NCBI GenBank assembly: GCA_012295275.1
Contig: CM022671.1
Location: 20,887,822-20,951,821 of the forward strand
Direction: 5' to 3'
Source of the DNA: Chrysomallon squamiferum
Taxonomy: Eukaryota > Mollusca > Gastropoda > Neomphalida > Peltospiridae
DNA length: 64,000 bases
Both the position numbers and the translations under genes were made by a program. Below are positions 54,891 through 64,000 of the stretch, piece by piece. The notes below the pieces were generated by a model, which was not told the origin of the DNA, did no database searches, and saw nothing but the letters and a program-made list of their open reading frames with translations. The first letter of the stretch is position 1. Each line of letters begins with the position of its first letter.

Positions 54891-55660
54891 ATGGCGCCAC
54901 ATCACTGCAAGGCACGAGACTGCAAGCCTCGACTGCTGCGCTGCACAAAAGAGGAAAGTCGCTGGCAATGCGCGCTGCTAGCAAATTTGAAACTGAGGAC
55001 GCCGGTAAACAAGATATGTATAATTTAGACAACCAGGTGAAACGAGGGAAAAGACAGGCTGACTCGGTTCTTCAAAGTAACAAGCCAGATGGTGTTTTAC
55101 ATTCCACAAAAAAACGGTCGTTTGACGCACCCTACTTTGTTGGAAAACGTTACGATGCGCCTTACTTTGTTGGAAAACGTTACGATGCGCCTTACTTTGT
55201 TGGAAAACGTTACGACGCGCCTTACTTTGTTGGAAAACGTTACGACGCGCCTTACTTTGTTGGAAAGCGCTACGATGCGCCCTATTTCGTGGGCAAGCGT
55301 CAATTTGCGCCGTATTTTGTTGGGAAACGTCAAGATGAGTTTGAAGAGAATCGTGAGAGTTCTCCTTATTTTCTTACTAAACGTCAAGAAGCTCCTTATT
55401 TTGTGGGCAAACGTCAGGATGTTCCTTATTTTGTTGGCAAACGGGAAGACGAGTCACATTTGCTTGGAAAACGCCAGAGGGTTATATCTGTCCGAGAGCT
55501 TCACAATTTGGTCAGAGCGCTTCGTGTTTACGGATCACTGAGACAGTTATTTCAAACAGACAAGCGACACGTTCCAATGTTTGTCGGGAGACGAAGCAGC
55601 CCGCCAGTACAGAATAACGGAGACGCATCTATAGACAGCGATGAATACTACAAACGATAA
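54891..55660 (+). CDS. PXFVamide (Mytilus inhibitory peptide-related) prohormone, terminal exon A
   Basis: The acceptor TTTTTAATAG ends at 54890. The exon starts with two bases that complete a G|AT aspartate (residue 22) with exon 2 and runs to TAA, giving a 277-residue prohormone. After a spacer with KR and GKR sites come, in order, SFDAPYFV-GKR, five YDAPYFV-GKR (55151-55300, 30-bp units), QFAPYFV-GKR, a diverged SPYFLTKR unit, QEAPYFV-GKR, QDVPYFV-GKR, EDESHLL-GKR, a 29-residue basic spacer and HVPMFV-GRR. Gly before dibasic sites donates the C-terminal amide, and N-terminal Gln may cyclise. PMFV-amide is the core of Mytilus GSPMFVamide, a muscle-inhibiting neuropeptide. The role as an inhibitory neuropeptide here is by family analogy. 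The recognition of the precursor type is firm. Confidence 0.9.
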
Positions 55661-55724
55661 AATGAATACAAAAAAAAAAAGAAAGAGAAATGTATTGTGC
55701 TTAAAGTGTACCTGTGGCGGTACG

Positions 55725-55742
55725 AATAAATAGTCTAATAAA
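55725..55742 (+). terminator. Polyadenylation signals of terminal exon A
   Basis: AATAAA occurs at 55725-55730 and again at 55737-55742, 65-80 bases after the stop codon. A T-rich stretch follows at 55761-55777. This implies a short 3' UTR ending near 55760, before terminal exon B begins. Confidence 0.7.
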
Positions 55743-55769
55743 AGTAGAAATAAGTCCAAGCTATTATTT

Positions 55770-56790
55770 TATTATTTTGGGCGGCCTATCGTTAGTTATA
55801 ATAACAACAATAACAACAAAAGTACTGTAACAAAAACATCTGAACGTAGCCATTTTACCTCTTTACAACTTGATCGTGTACCCGGGGATCTGACTGCTCT
55901 ATTTTTCTGACTCTATAAGAAATTTTAGAGCAAACAGATCCGCTTTGTAGACGATGACGTCACGAGTGCAGAAACATGGCAGAGGTTTCTAAACAGTATT
56001 TTTTTGCTATTGTTGTTGTTATACTTATTTACTGATTAAGACTGTCGTCTGAAAACAAACACAGGTTGAGCTACCCTTATCCGATATTCTTGGAACCGGA
56101 ACTGCTTAGGACTTCGGAATGTTTAGGATTTCTGAAAGTAAGGACATAACCAAAGAAAAGGTTATTTTTTTTAGTCTAAACCAAATTCCATTTACATTTC
56201 ACATACAGCTTAAACAATTAGTAGTCTGCTGAATTTTAGTATATAATAGTTTTAATAATTTTGTGCATAAAATAAAGTTTGTGTATACTGAACCTTCCGA
56301 TAACTGTAAGATATTGCCATTTCGGCTGTTCGCAAAAAGTTTGAGATTTCGAAACTTTTCGGTGGTTTTGGAATTTCGGATAAGTGATCCTCAACCTATA
56401 AAATTTCAACATGGAAGAATACAGAATATATTTAGACTATTTCTTCATATCTCCACAGGAACACTTTAACTTCTTTCAGCCAGCCACAAAGAAAAATCCT
56501 GCGCAGTGAAATATATTTAATTTTTTTTTAACAATATTTAAACAAAACAAAAACAATAAATAAACTCAAATTTCACTTGTGAATCCAAAAACTGTGGCAT
56601 TGCATTAGCGGCCTTACATTAAAAAGGCGTTCTCTAGAGCCAAGCCAAATCTACGTAATCAACATATTTCATTTTGTGAAAAAAAAAAATAAAATAAAAT
56701 TATCTATAAGCATGCCAAATTTAAGTATTTATTTCTTCTTCCTGTCTTTTTTTTTTTCCTTTCTTGTATATTTATCCATTTTTCTTTTAG
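55770..56790 (+). other. Interval between the two peptide exons, with a CRE and TATA-like motif
   Basis: This 1.0 kb interval contains TATAAGA (55914-55920) and a perfect TGACGTCA (55955-55962). These could belong to an internal promoter for exon B if it is a separate gene. An ATG at 55975 opens the 19-residue MAEVSKQYFFAIVVVILIY, signal-like but stop-ended and without a usable phase-1 donor. A long pyrimidine tract (56726-56788) leads into the exon B acceptor. Confidence 0.5.
55955..55962. promoter_or_regulatory. Perfect palindromic CRE, TGACGTCA
   Basis: Full CRE consensus about 230 bp after the exon A polyadenylation signals and 830 bp before exon B, close to a TATA-like TATAAGA. It may drive or modulate exon B. 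Inferred from motif only. Confidence 0.4.
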
Positions 56791-57740
56791 CTGTTCAGAC
56801 ATCAAAATGTTTTATTCCCTTTATAGATTCTCAGCAACCAAACCTTATTAAACCTGAAACATTATCTACAGAGAAGGAACGATTTTATGATAGATCTCTT
56901 GCCAAAAACGAGATACTCAACTTTCCGAAGAAACGTAGTCAAACTGTAGTTCCTTCGTTCTTAAGAATAAGGGCCATCCTTCCCCAAAAGAAGCAGATAT
57001 CTTTCCAGTTTCATCCAAAATTCCTCGAGAAGCCTCAACCGTATCCAAAATTCGTCGAAAAGCGTCAGTTTTATCCAGAATTCGTCGGCAAGCGTCATTT
57101 GAATCCAAAATTCGTCGAAAAGCGTCAATATTATCCAGAATTCGTCGGCAAGCGTCCATATTATCCAGAATTCGTCGGCAAGCGTCATTTGAATCCAGAA
57201 TTCGTCGAAAAGCGTCCATATTATCCAGAATTCGTCGGCAAGCGTCCATATTATCCAGAATTCGTCGGCAAGCGTCATTTGAATCCAGAATTCGTCGAAA
57301 AGCGTCCATATTATCCTGAATTCGTCGGCAAGCGTCATTTGAATCCAAAATTCATCGAAAAGCCTCAATATTATCCAGAATTCGTCGAAAAGCGTTCATA
57401 TTATCCTGAATTCGTCGGCAAGCGTCATTTGTATCCAAAATTCGTCGAAAAGCGTCCATATTATCCAGAATTCGTCGGCAAGCGTCCATATTATCCAGAA
57501 TTCGTCGGCAAGCGTCCATATTATCCAGAATTCGTCGGCAAGCGTCAATTGTATCCTGAAATCATCGGAAAAACAACTGATTCTCCAAAATTCGTCGGAA
57601 CAAATGATTATTATCCGGAATTCGTCGGCAAGCGTCATATGCATCTTGAAATCTTCGGAAAAACAACTGATTCTCCGAAATTCGTCGGAACAAATGATTA
57701 TTATCCGGAATTCGTTGGTAAAAGGAACAATGAACACTGA
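56791..57740 (+). CDS. PEFVamide-repeat prohormone, terminal exon B
   Basis: The exon begins after a pyrimidine tract and CTTTTAG (AG at 56789-56790) with two bases that complete G|CT alanine in phase 1, the same phase as exon A, and ends TGA. With exon 2 it gives 337 residues. After a leader with KKR sites come exactly 24 tandem 10-residue units (57006-57725, 30 bp each). Twelve end PEFV-GKR and are amidatable (seven PYYPEFV, plus QFY, QYY, SYY and two DYY forms). Six end FV-EKR and would be free acids (HLNPEFVE type). Others have lost the dibasic site (EKP, GKT, GTN). The frame stays open upstream to 56676 without an ATG until 56712, whose T-tract-encoded hydrophobic run (MPNLSIYFFFLSFF) could alternatively be its own signal peptide. 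Confidence 0.85.
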
Positions 57741-57857
57741 ACATAGTTTTCTTTTCAGAAAATACCTGTTCTGGTAACATTTCTAACCAAGATAATGTAA
57801 AATAATATTAATTATGTTTTATTTTATTTTCAAACAGAGAGATATTTTTTTCTTGCA

Positions 57858-57938
57858 AATAAACCCAAAACATCAAAACCACAGTGTTTTTGACTGAAAA
57901 TGAAATATGTAAAATTATAATTTAAACATATCAATAAA
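57858..57938 (+). terminator. Polyadenylation signals of terminal exon B
   Basis: AATAAA at 57858-57863 (118 bases after the stop) and at 57933-57938. Either would end a short 3' UTR before the (CT)n array at 57993. Confidence 0.6.
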
Positions 57939-57989
57939 TGTATTAATTTATGAATTGTATTTGTTTTATTTTTCCTCTCTCCTTCATTG

Positions 57990-57992
<3 letters not shown>

Positions 57993-58081
<89 letters not shown>

Positions 58082-58164
58082 AATCTCTCTCTCTTTCTCT
58101 CTCTCTCGTTCTCTCTCTCTCTCGAAAAGGTTTCGATTTTCTCTCTCTCTCTCTCTCCTCTCTC
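57993..58164. repeat. (CT)n array with interrupted tail
   Basis: About 85 bases of uninterrupted CT, then CTCTCGTT/CTCTTTCT blocks to 58164. The overlapping poly-(LS) and poly-(RE) frames are artefacts. Confidence 0.95.
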
Positions 58165-59947
58165 GAAAAACGGAAATGGGTAGACGTTAAATAAAAAGTA
58201 TTTTTTAGGTGGCCTTACGTTAATATAATAAATCAGCATCGAAAAGGTTTGCGATTTTGTTCCTTTAATAACCATCAGACGTTGGTCAGAGGTAATAGTT
58301 TGTTCTCATAAACATACAACAGTATTTCAATGAAACTGTGATTTTAGTAATTATAAAGCAGTTATCGCATTACAAAATAGTATGTTCTCGCAAATAATTA
58401 TGTTTTCATTTATATGTGAAAATAACTTGAAACGATTTTTAATTTAATATTAGTAGGTTGCCATGAAAACAGAAGATGCATTCATATCATCCACAACAGC
58501 TTGAAATTCTCGAAATATGAATAACTGAATAATTGTTCTCTACTAAAATAGTGTTTGACACCTTTTAAACTTTAACACATAACATTGTCCAAAAATAAAA
58601 TCTAAGCAAATGACACTCTTTTAGAAAAAAACATACAATTAATATATCATCATCTTTATTCCATTATTTCAGTTTGTATATTACCATTTTCGATATAATT
58701 AATAATTTCATCTCACCGTATGAAGCTATATCCATTGTAAGTAACCGTTTTGAAAACAAAAGTCATGCCCATAGAATAATGCAAAACTAACGTATGACAA
58801 TATTACTGTAGTGAGCGCTGCCATTTCTTTCATACTTCAAAAATTGTCTGTTTCTGCAGTGATTGCAGTAAAGTTACAATATATCATATCATTTTTCCGT
58901 AAACCATTTTAAGATACTAAGGTTAAGCTTTCGACCGATGATCCGTTGCGATTAAAATTATTATATAATATGCATTAATTAAACAGCGTTAATCATAAAT
59001 ATAAATAATATGCAAATGGAATTGCTGAGATAAACGAACTGGATTTTTTTATGGTTTTTTAGTTTATTTATTTATTTATTTAAGTTTTTAAAATTCAACT
59101 GCAAAATGCAGTAGTACTTCAGAATCATATTTGTTTTAGTAGGTGATGACGATGTAAACAATTAGCCTTGTATTTAAAACTGTAATTAAATATTTTACTC
59201 TAAACAGACGGTTTTTATTATAGACAGAAACAAATATTAAACTATACAAGAATATTATAACGACTCTCTATAAAAGAATTTGCGACATTATTAACTCTAA
59301 TAACGAGCAAATATCAAATCCTAATTCTATAACATGCATCTCTGGAATAACCAGCCACCGAATCCGTGACAAAATAAAAATTAGTTTTTTGTGATGTACC
59401 GAAAACTACAGAGGATTGCTTGTAAATAAAAACCTATATTTTTATGAGTTGCTGAACTAGATACTGGGCACATTTAATTATGTGTTACGTGAATGTAACA
59501 AATATTAACTGGATAGACACATAACCCTAACTTAATCTGTGTGTCAGCGTCAAACAAAAGAAGACGAAAAAGACAAGCATTGAAATTTAATCTCTTCACT
59601 GCCCGTACTTGGTAGACCGCCGAGTTTAAGTTTTAATTTTACAGTATGATACAATAATTTGCTAATTATAGTGTTATGTGGAATCACAACACTCAAAATT
59701 AGTACTTTTTGTTAATGAAGATATCCTCTAGTTGTCAAAACGATTCATTAAAAAAGACAGGATCAAATGTAATGTAAACTGCAAATTGTAACTGAAATGT
59801 TTCCTTACGCTGGACCTCTGATAACTTCTAAATATTGCAGAAGCAGACAGTGGCAAGATGTCATGCTGGATACTATTCAGGTAGAAGATCTGTTATAATT
59901 GAGTCTGCTATTACAGCTGAAATGGAAATGAAGAAGTTAAAAATCGA

Positions 59948-60085
59948 ATGCTTCTGAGGTCAGTGAAGGTACTAAAGATGCTACTTGTAACTGTTTTAGT
60001 GGTTTTAATGACATCTTGTAGCGGTCGCGACTTTTTATCTTCTTCCTTACCGACAGCGACCATTTCAGCGGTCGCAGTACACTGA
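59948..60085 (+). CDS. Possible 45-residue secreted peptide frame
   Basis: The ATG at 59948 opens a frame whose N-terminal half is signal-like: VLKMLLVTVLVVLMTSCSG has a strong hydrophobic core and a plausible cut after SCSG. It is followed by a short Ser/Ala/Thr-rich tail and TGA. The tail has no cysteines, dibasic sites or amidation glycine, and no strong donor is present. It may be chance; a second ATG at 59978 is in the same frame. Confidence 0.15.
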   Translation: MLLRSVKVLKMLLVTVLVVLMTSCSGRDFLSSSLPTATISAVAVH

Positions 60086-60178
60086 TTATAACAAATAATA
60101 ATAATTTACTCTAGATAATTGTTATTTTACACTGATTATAACAAATAATAATAATTTACTCTAGATAATTGTTATTTC
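60079..60178. repeat. 50-bp tandem duplication
   Basis: Two head-to-tail copies (60079-60128 and 60129-60178) of a unit starting ACACTGATTATAACAAATAA, identical except for the last base. Confidence 0.95.
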
Positions 60179-60288
60179 ACTATCCAGTGTGTTTCTAAAT
60201 TGTTCTGAGAACCTGAGAACCAGTAAATCACAAGAACGTTGTCAGATATTTTGATGGATGATACTCTGACGAATTGTACTAAAACTAC

Positions 60289-60319
<31 letters not shown>

Positions 60320-61335
60320 AATGTGAATCTGATGTTTTACTATGCTTCAAGCAATAGATCACAATTAATTCGGGTTTATTTTACACAAGAATGCTGTAAA
60401 TGAAGTTAAAATAGAACTTTGAAACCTTACTAAACCTACCATGATGAACATCCATTTTTCTTCCGCATATCCCTATGAACAATTAATATGTATATTATGC
60501 ACTTCTTAATGTGTGTGCGGAAATTTACATAAGGATTAAAGTGGGGAATCTTTTTTTTCATAATACTTTTCTCAAAAAAAAAAAAAAAAAAAAAAATCTT
60601 CCGTTTAATATAGTGAGAATATACGGTTTTTGATTCCTCTTTGGGTTTTTTCAAAAATATTTCTAGTACATTGTTACATCTGCAACTGATCATGAATTCT
60701 TTTAAAACACAGTCACATTATTAAATCTTTAGTTTGACAATGTCCTAGGAATATCGCGCCAGCCACATGCTGAAGAAGCTGAAGAAGCTGTTGTGGATTT
60801 GCAGTGGTATTTAGAAATAATGTATTGATACAAGACTTAAAAATGTAAAAGAACACTTGTCATGACATTTAATACACGAACATATAATAACAAAGTAAAA
60901 ACAACAAAACAAAAAACCATAAAAAATAACAACAACAATTAGTTGTGATGATTACGAAAAACAAAACACATAAGGAAGAGATTTGTTCTATTTTTGTTTT
61001 CTTTGTTTCTTCCACTCACCTTCTTTTTCATTATTAAGGAAAGAAATCGTCGATTTATTACATATACATATTTATTAATGAAATATTTTTAAACTAATTA
61101 TTTTAAAATTTCTACATTTTTGCCATTTGTTTTAAATTAATAACATTAATGAAAAAATATGATATTTCAAATGATTTCTTTTTAATTTCTTTTTAGTGTA
61201 ATACATGATACAAAAATATGTCTAACTCTGTCGTCACAGAAATGATTTGTGTAATCTGTACCATTCAATATTAATAACAATATTTCAGTTAATGCAGCTT
61301 TTCACCATTATCATTTTCATCGTCATTATCAGAAA

Positions 61336-61537
61336 TAATAGTAGTAGTAGTAACAACAGCAGAAGTATTAATAGCAGTTCTAGTAGCAATAACAGCAGTA
61401 GCAGCAACAGTGAAATAGCATCTCAGTAATAATGATGGTAACAATAGCAGTTATAGCCGTAGTGGTGGTAGTAGTGGTGGTAGTAATAGTAGTAGTAGCA
61501 GCAGCTGTAGTAGAAGTAGTTATTAATATTGTTGTTG

Positions 61538-61588
<51 letters not shown>
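61336..61588. repeat. (AGT/AGC)n degenerate region ending in (TTA)n
   Basis: Drifted AGT, AGC and GTG units (61336-61520) lead into about 18 TTA units (61535-61588). Frames on both strands are compositional. Confidence 0.9.
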
Positions 61589-61589
<1 letters not shown>

Positions 61590-61740
61590 TTTATGTTTCA
61601 GAAAAACATTCATGTTATATATTACTTTCCATTTCATGGAATTCGAAATCAAATAAAAACCACAACAAAAAGTTCATTCAGATTCATTTTTCCACATATT
61701 TTCAGTTTATCTTAGATTATGATGATAATGATGATGATTA

Positions 61741-61768
61741 TGATAACAACAACAATAACAACAATAAC

Positions 61769-61826
<58 letters not shown>

Positions 61827-61924
61827 TTAAAACAAATAAACAAACATTAAAAAAACAAACAAATAAACAAATAAATAAATAAATAAATAAATAAATAAAA
61901 TAAAATAAAATAAAATAAAATAAA
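61741..61924. repeat. (AAC/AAT)n, (AAAC)n, (AAAT)n and (AAAAT)n arrays
   Basis: AAC then AAT trinucleotides to 61825, then AAAC/AAAT units and AAAAT units to 61924. The poly-N frame is an artefact. Confidence 0.95.
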
Positions 61925-63059
61925 ACCTAATAACCATCAATATCAAAATGTGCTTATATTTTATTAAACTTCTTTTGTTTCTAGAATAATGTCGTGAAAT
62001 TATGAAATGAGAAAAAAGCACAAACATTAAGGAATCCAGAGAACATTCACTGAGTAAGCTACACACACTAAATCTTTTTTTCAAGGTTTATTAAGTATAT
62101 CAAAACGAAATGAATATTCTGAAAATCAGTTTTTCGAAATTATCTGTTTAAGACAGACTAAACAGAGAGGTTTATAATACTCCTTTTCTTCTTAATAAGA
62201 TGTCGTTGTCAAAAATATTCCTTATAACTGCAAGTTAAAGCAACGAACCTTCATAGTTTTTAAAACTTTATTAAAGAAAGAAGAAATTGAATACTACGCT
62301 AAAAAAACAAAATTAAAAAAAAAAAAAAAAAAACAAATCACCTCTAAGAAGAACTGTTAAAGCTAAAATACGAAAGGTGAATTGACTAAAACGTAAAGGT
62401 TATGGTTGTTGAATTATGAACGTTAATCTGACTAAATCGCGAATGTTAACATGTCTAATGAAGAACGATATTTGGGAAAATCTCAAGAGACTAAACCATG
62501 AACTTTTCTTCATTAAATTGCGCAGACTGTCGTGTCTACATCACGTATCTTAGATTGACTAATACATGATCGTCGGATTGTATGTTTCATTTACTGCGTA
62601 CTTTAGACCAAAATTAAAGTATTACTTAACATAACGGATAGTATATTTGGTTGTTTTACAAATATACTCAGTAGATTAATATATATTTTTTATAATTAAG
62701 TTTATAAATTAAAAAAAGACAATGAGCGTGTCTGTCTATATGTGTATGCTTATGTTTGTCTGTGTGCATTTATTAAAAAATAGGCCAAAATTAAAAGAAA
62801 AATTATTTGAAACTGTTGTTACAAATAAGCGTACACGTAATGACGGAAGATTAATAAAATAATGTATACAGTTAAAAATTTGAGAACGAAAGAGGAAGAA
62901 GAAGCATTATAAAAGTTTTTTTGTCTAATTATGTAAGTGTGGAATGAGAGATAAACATGTGTGTCTTTCATGTGAGGAGATGTCTAAGTGGGTTAAAATA
63001 GTTCACAAGAAAAAGAAAAAAGAAAATGAAAGCTAATCATTCGAAAACTCGAAGTATAC

Positions 63060-63560
63060 CTGTTACATAAAAGAAACGCGATATTGCGACAGGGTTCTAA
63101 ACAGGGGCTTCACGCGGAGTTGTGATTCTAATGAAATCCGATGTCTAACGACAAAGAAGCCGTAACCTTTTAGACTTGTCACTGGCGAGCATACAAAAAC
63201 AATCAGAATTTTCGACAGCATCTAACAGCCAACGGCGCAGCTGTCATCCCCACGGTTAACCAAAAAAAAATGTTGACGAAGGAAGAAGAAGAAGAAGAAG
63301 AAGAAGAAAAAGAAAAATGGATCCGATAAACAACAGCATTACAATTATAAAAGCCACTTATTTTTCAAAACGTCTCAAAGAGACATCATCTCTCAACGTG
63401 AGGCGGCTTCAAAATGGCTGACTTAAAAGGATGTCCGACTGAGAAACGTGTGTGAATTTCCTCATTAATGTAGCGTGCTCGCTGTGCACGTCGGTGTTGT
63501 CGCAGTTCGTTAAAGTTCGTTTCGTCCAATCGTTAGTTACTTCTTTGTAGGTGAATTAAA
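63060..63560 (+). promoter_or_regulatory. CG-containing segment with a donor-like end
   Basis: This stretch has clearly more CG than its surroundings. It includes a short frame (ATG at 63414, MADLKGCPTEKRV then stop) and ends near TTTGTAG|GTGAAT (GT at 63551-63552). It could be a first exon or promoter of a gene beyond the window, or an old repeat. A (GAA)n run lies at 63281-63317. No TATA box is evident. Confidence 0.2.
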
Positions 63561-63698
63561 AAAATATGTGCATGTCTACACAGTATTTTTATGAGTTCTT
63601 TCACATATGTAGTTCTGTATAAAAACATATTTATATGGTAGTATTGTTATATGTTGTATGTACGTATTAATATAGTGGTGTGTATAAATATTATAGTG

Positions 63699-63701
<3 letters not shown>

Positions 63702-63760
<59 letters not shown>
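63702..63760. repeat. (TA)n microsatellite
   Basis: About 58 bases of TA. The poly-(YI) frame is an artefact. Confidence 0.95.
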
Positions 63761-64000
63761 CTTGTTAGTTTTGCTATGTCTTTTATATGTTTATATATTG
63801 GTTTTTTACGTTCTGTATGTACATGTACATTACTATTGTTATGTTACACATGTGTATTAGTATTATTATGTGATGTATGTGTATTATTGTGTTATGTATA
63901 TATATATATATATTAGTACTGATATGTGTTTTATTGGTATTATATTAGCACTGGTACGATGTAAATAACTGTAACATATATATTTGTATAGTAATATTGT

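Larger units (their letters stand above)
58165..64000. other. Non-coding downstream flank
   Basis: AT-rich DNA without a supported gene. It contains a 50-bp tandem duplication (60.1 kb), several poly-A runs (60291-60314, 60574-60595, 62318-62332), trinucleotide and tetranucleotide arrays (61.3-61.9 kb), a CG-containing patch at 63.06-63.54 kb and a TA array at 63.7 kb. Confidence 0.6.

Noticed and set aside
55089-55541. Second plus-strand frame and minus-strand frame over exon A
   Set aside because: Alternative-frame readings of the APYFV repeats; no leader, splice site or sense peptide motif.
55975-56034. Signal-like MAEVSKQYFFAIVVVILIY as a private leader exon for exon B
   Set aside because: It runs straight into TGA and contains no GT donor in phase 1 before the stop, so it cannot splice in frame to 56791.
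56676-56711. Start of the exon B frame at 56676
   Set aside because: The codon there is GTG after a stop, not an animal start codon. The first ATG is 56712, and the sequence around it is a T-rich splice-acceptor tract that codes F/L/S by composition.
57006-57725. 24 direct 30-bp repeats resembling a CRISPR array
   Set aside because: The units are contiguous without unique spacers, lie in an open frame and encode cleavable peptides.
56917-57780. Minus-strand frames of 72-143 codons opposite exon B
   Set aside because: They are antisense shadows of the 30-bp coding repeats, which happen to lack stops on both strands.

Overview
This is AT-rich animal nuclear DNA, dense in microsatellites, with very long introns and coding sequence confined to small exons. 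Two neighbouring exons encode repetitive prohormones of P-x-F-V-amide peptides (APYFV-G-KR, HVPMFV-G-RR, YYPEFV-G-KR). That is the signature of the molluscan Mytilus inhibitory peptide (MIP)/PXFVamide family. Together with the simple-repeat load and degenerate tRNA-derived repeats, this points to a mollusc, most likely a cephalopod such as an octopus. The organism call is inference.

Plus-strand gene: a TATA-type promoter and untranslated first exon are proposed near 15.8 kb. A short exon at 49538-49621 carries the start codon and a signal peptide. A terminal exon at 54891-55660 encodes ten PXFV-amide peptides and ends with its own polyadenylation signals. About 1.1 kb downstream lies a second terminal exon (56791-57740) made of 24 exact 10-residue units, mostly YYPEFV-G-KR. 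Both terminal exons begin with a phase-1 splice acceptor and both fit the signal-peptide exon. The simplest reading is one gene with two alternative 3' exons giving 277- and 337-residue prohormones. The alternative is a tandem duplicate with its own start at 56712.

Minus-strand gene nested in the 33.6 kb first intron: three exons (35905-35746, 34990-34810, 27399-27054) have matching splice phases (1, then 2). They join into a 228-residue predicted secreted protein with a signal peptide, six cysteines after it and a KRKR convertase site. I do not recognise its family, and it is the best candidate here for something undescribed.

The rest is non-coding. It holds a 1.93 kb near-identical tandem duplication (30.6-34.5 kb) in the large intron of the nested gene, a 1.05 kb hexanucleotide higher-order satellite (36.3-37.4 kb), a frameshifted FLYWCH zinc-finger relic (52.2-52.5 kb), three degenerate tRNA-like repeats, smaller tandem duplications at 43 kb and 60 kb, and dozens of microsatellites including seven (CT)n/(GA)n tracts of similar length. 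Regions 1-15.8 kb and 58-64 kb hold no gene I can support.
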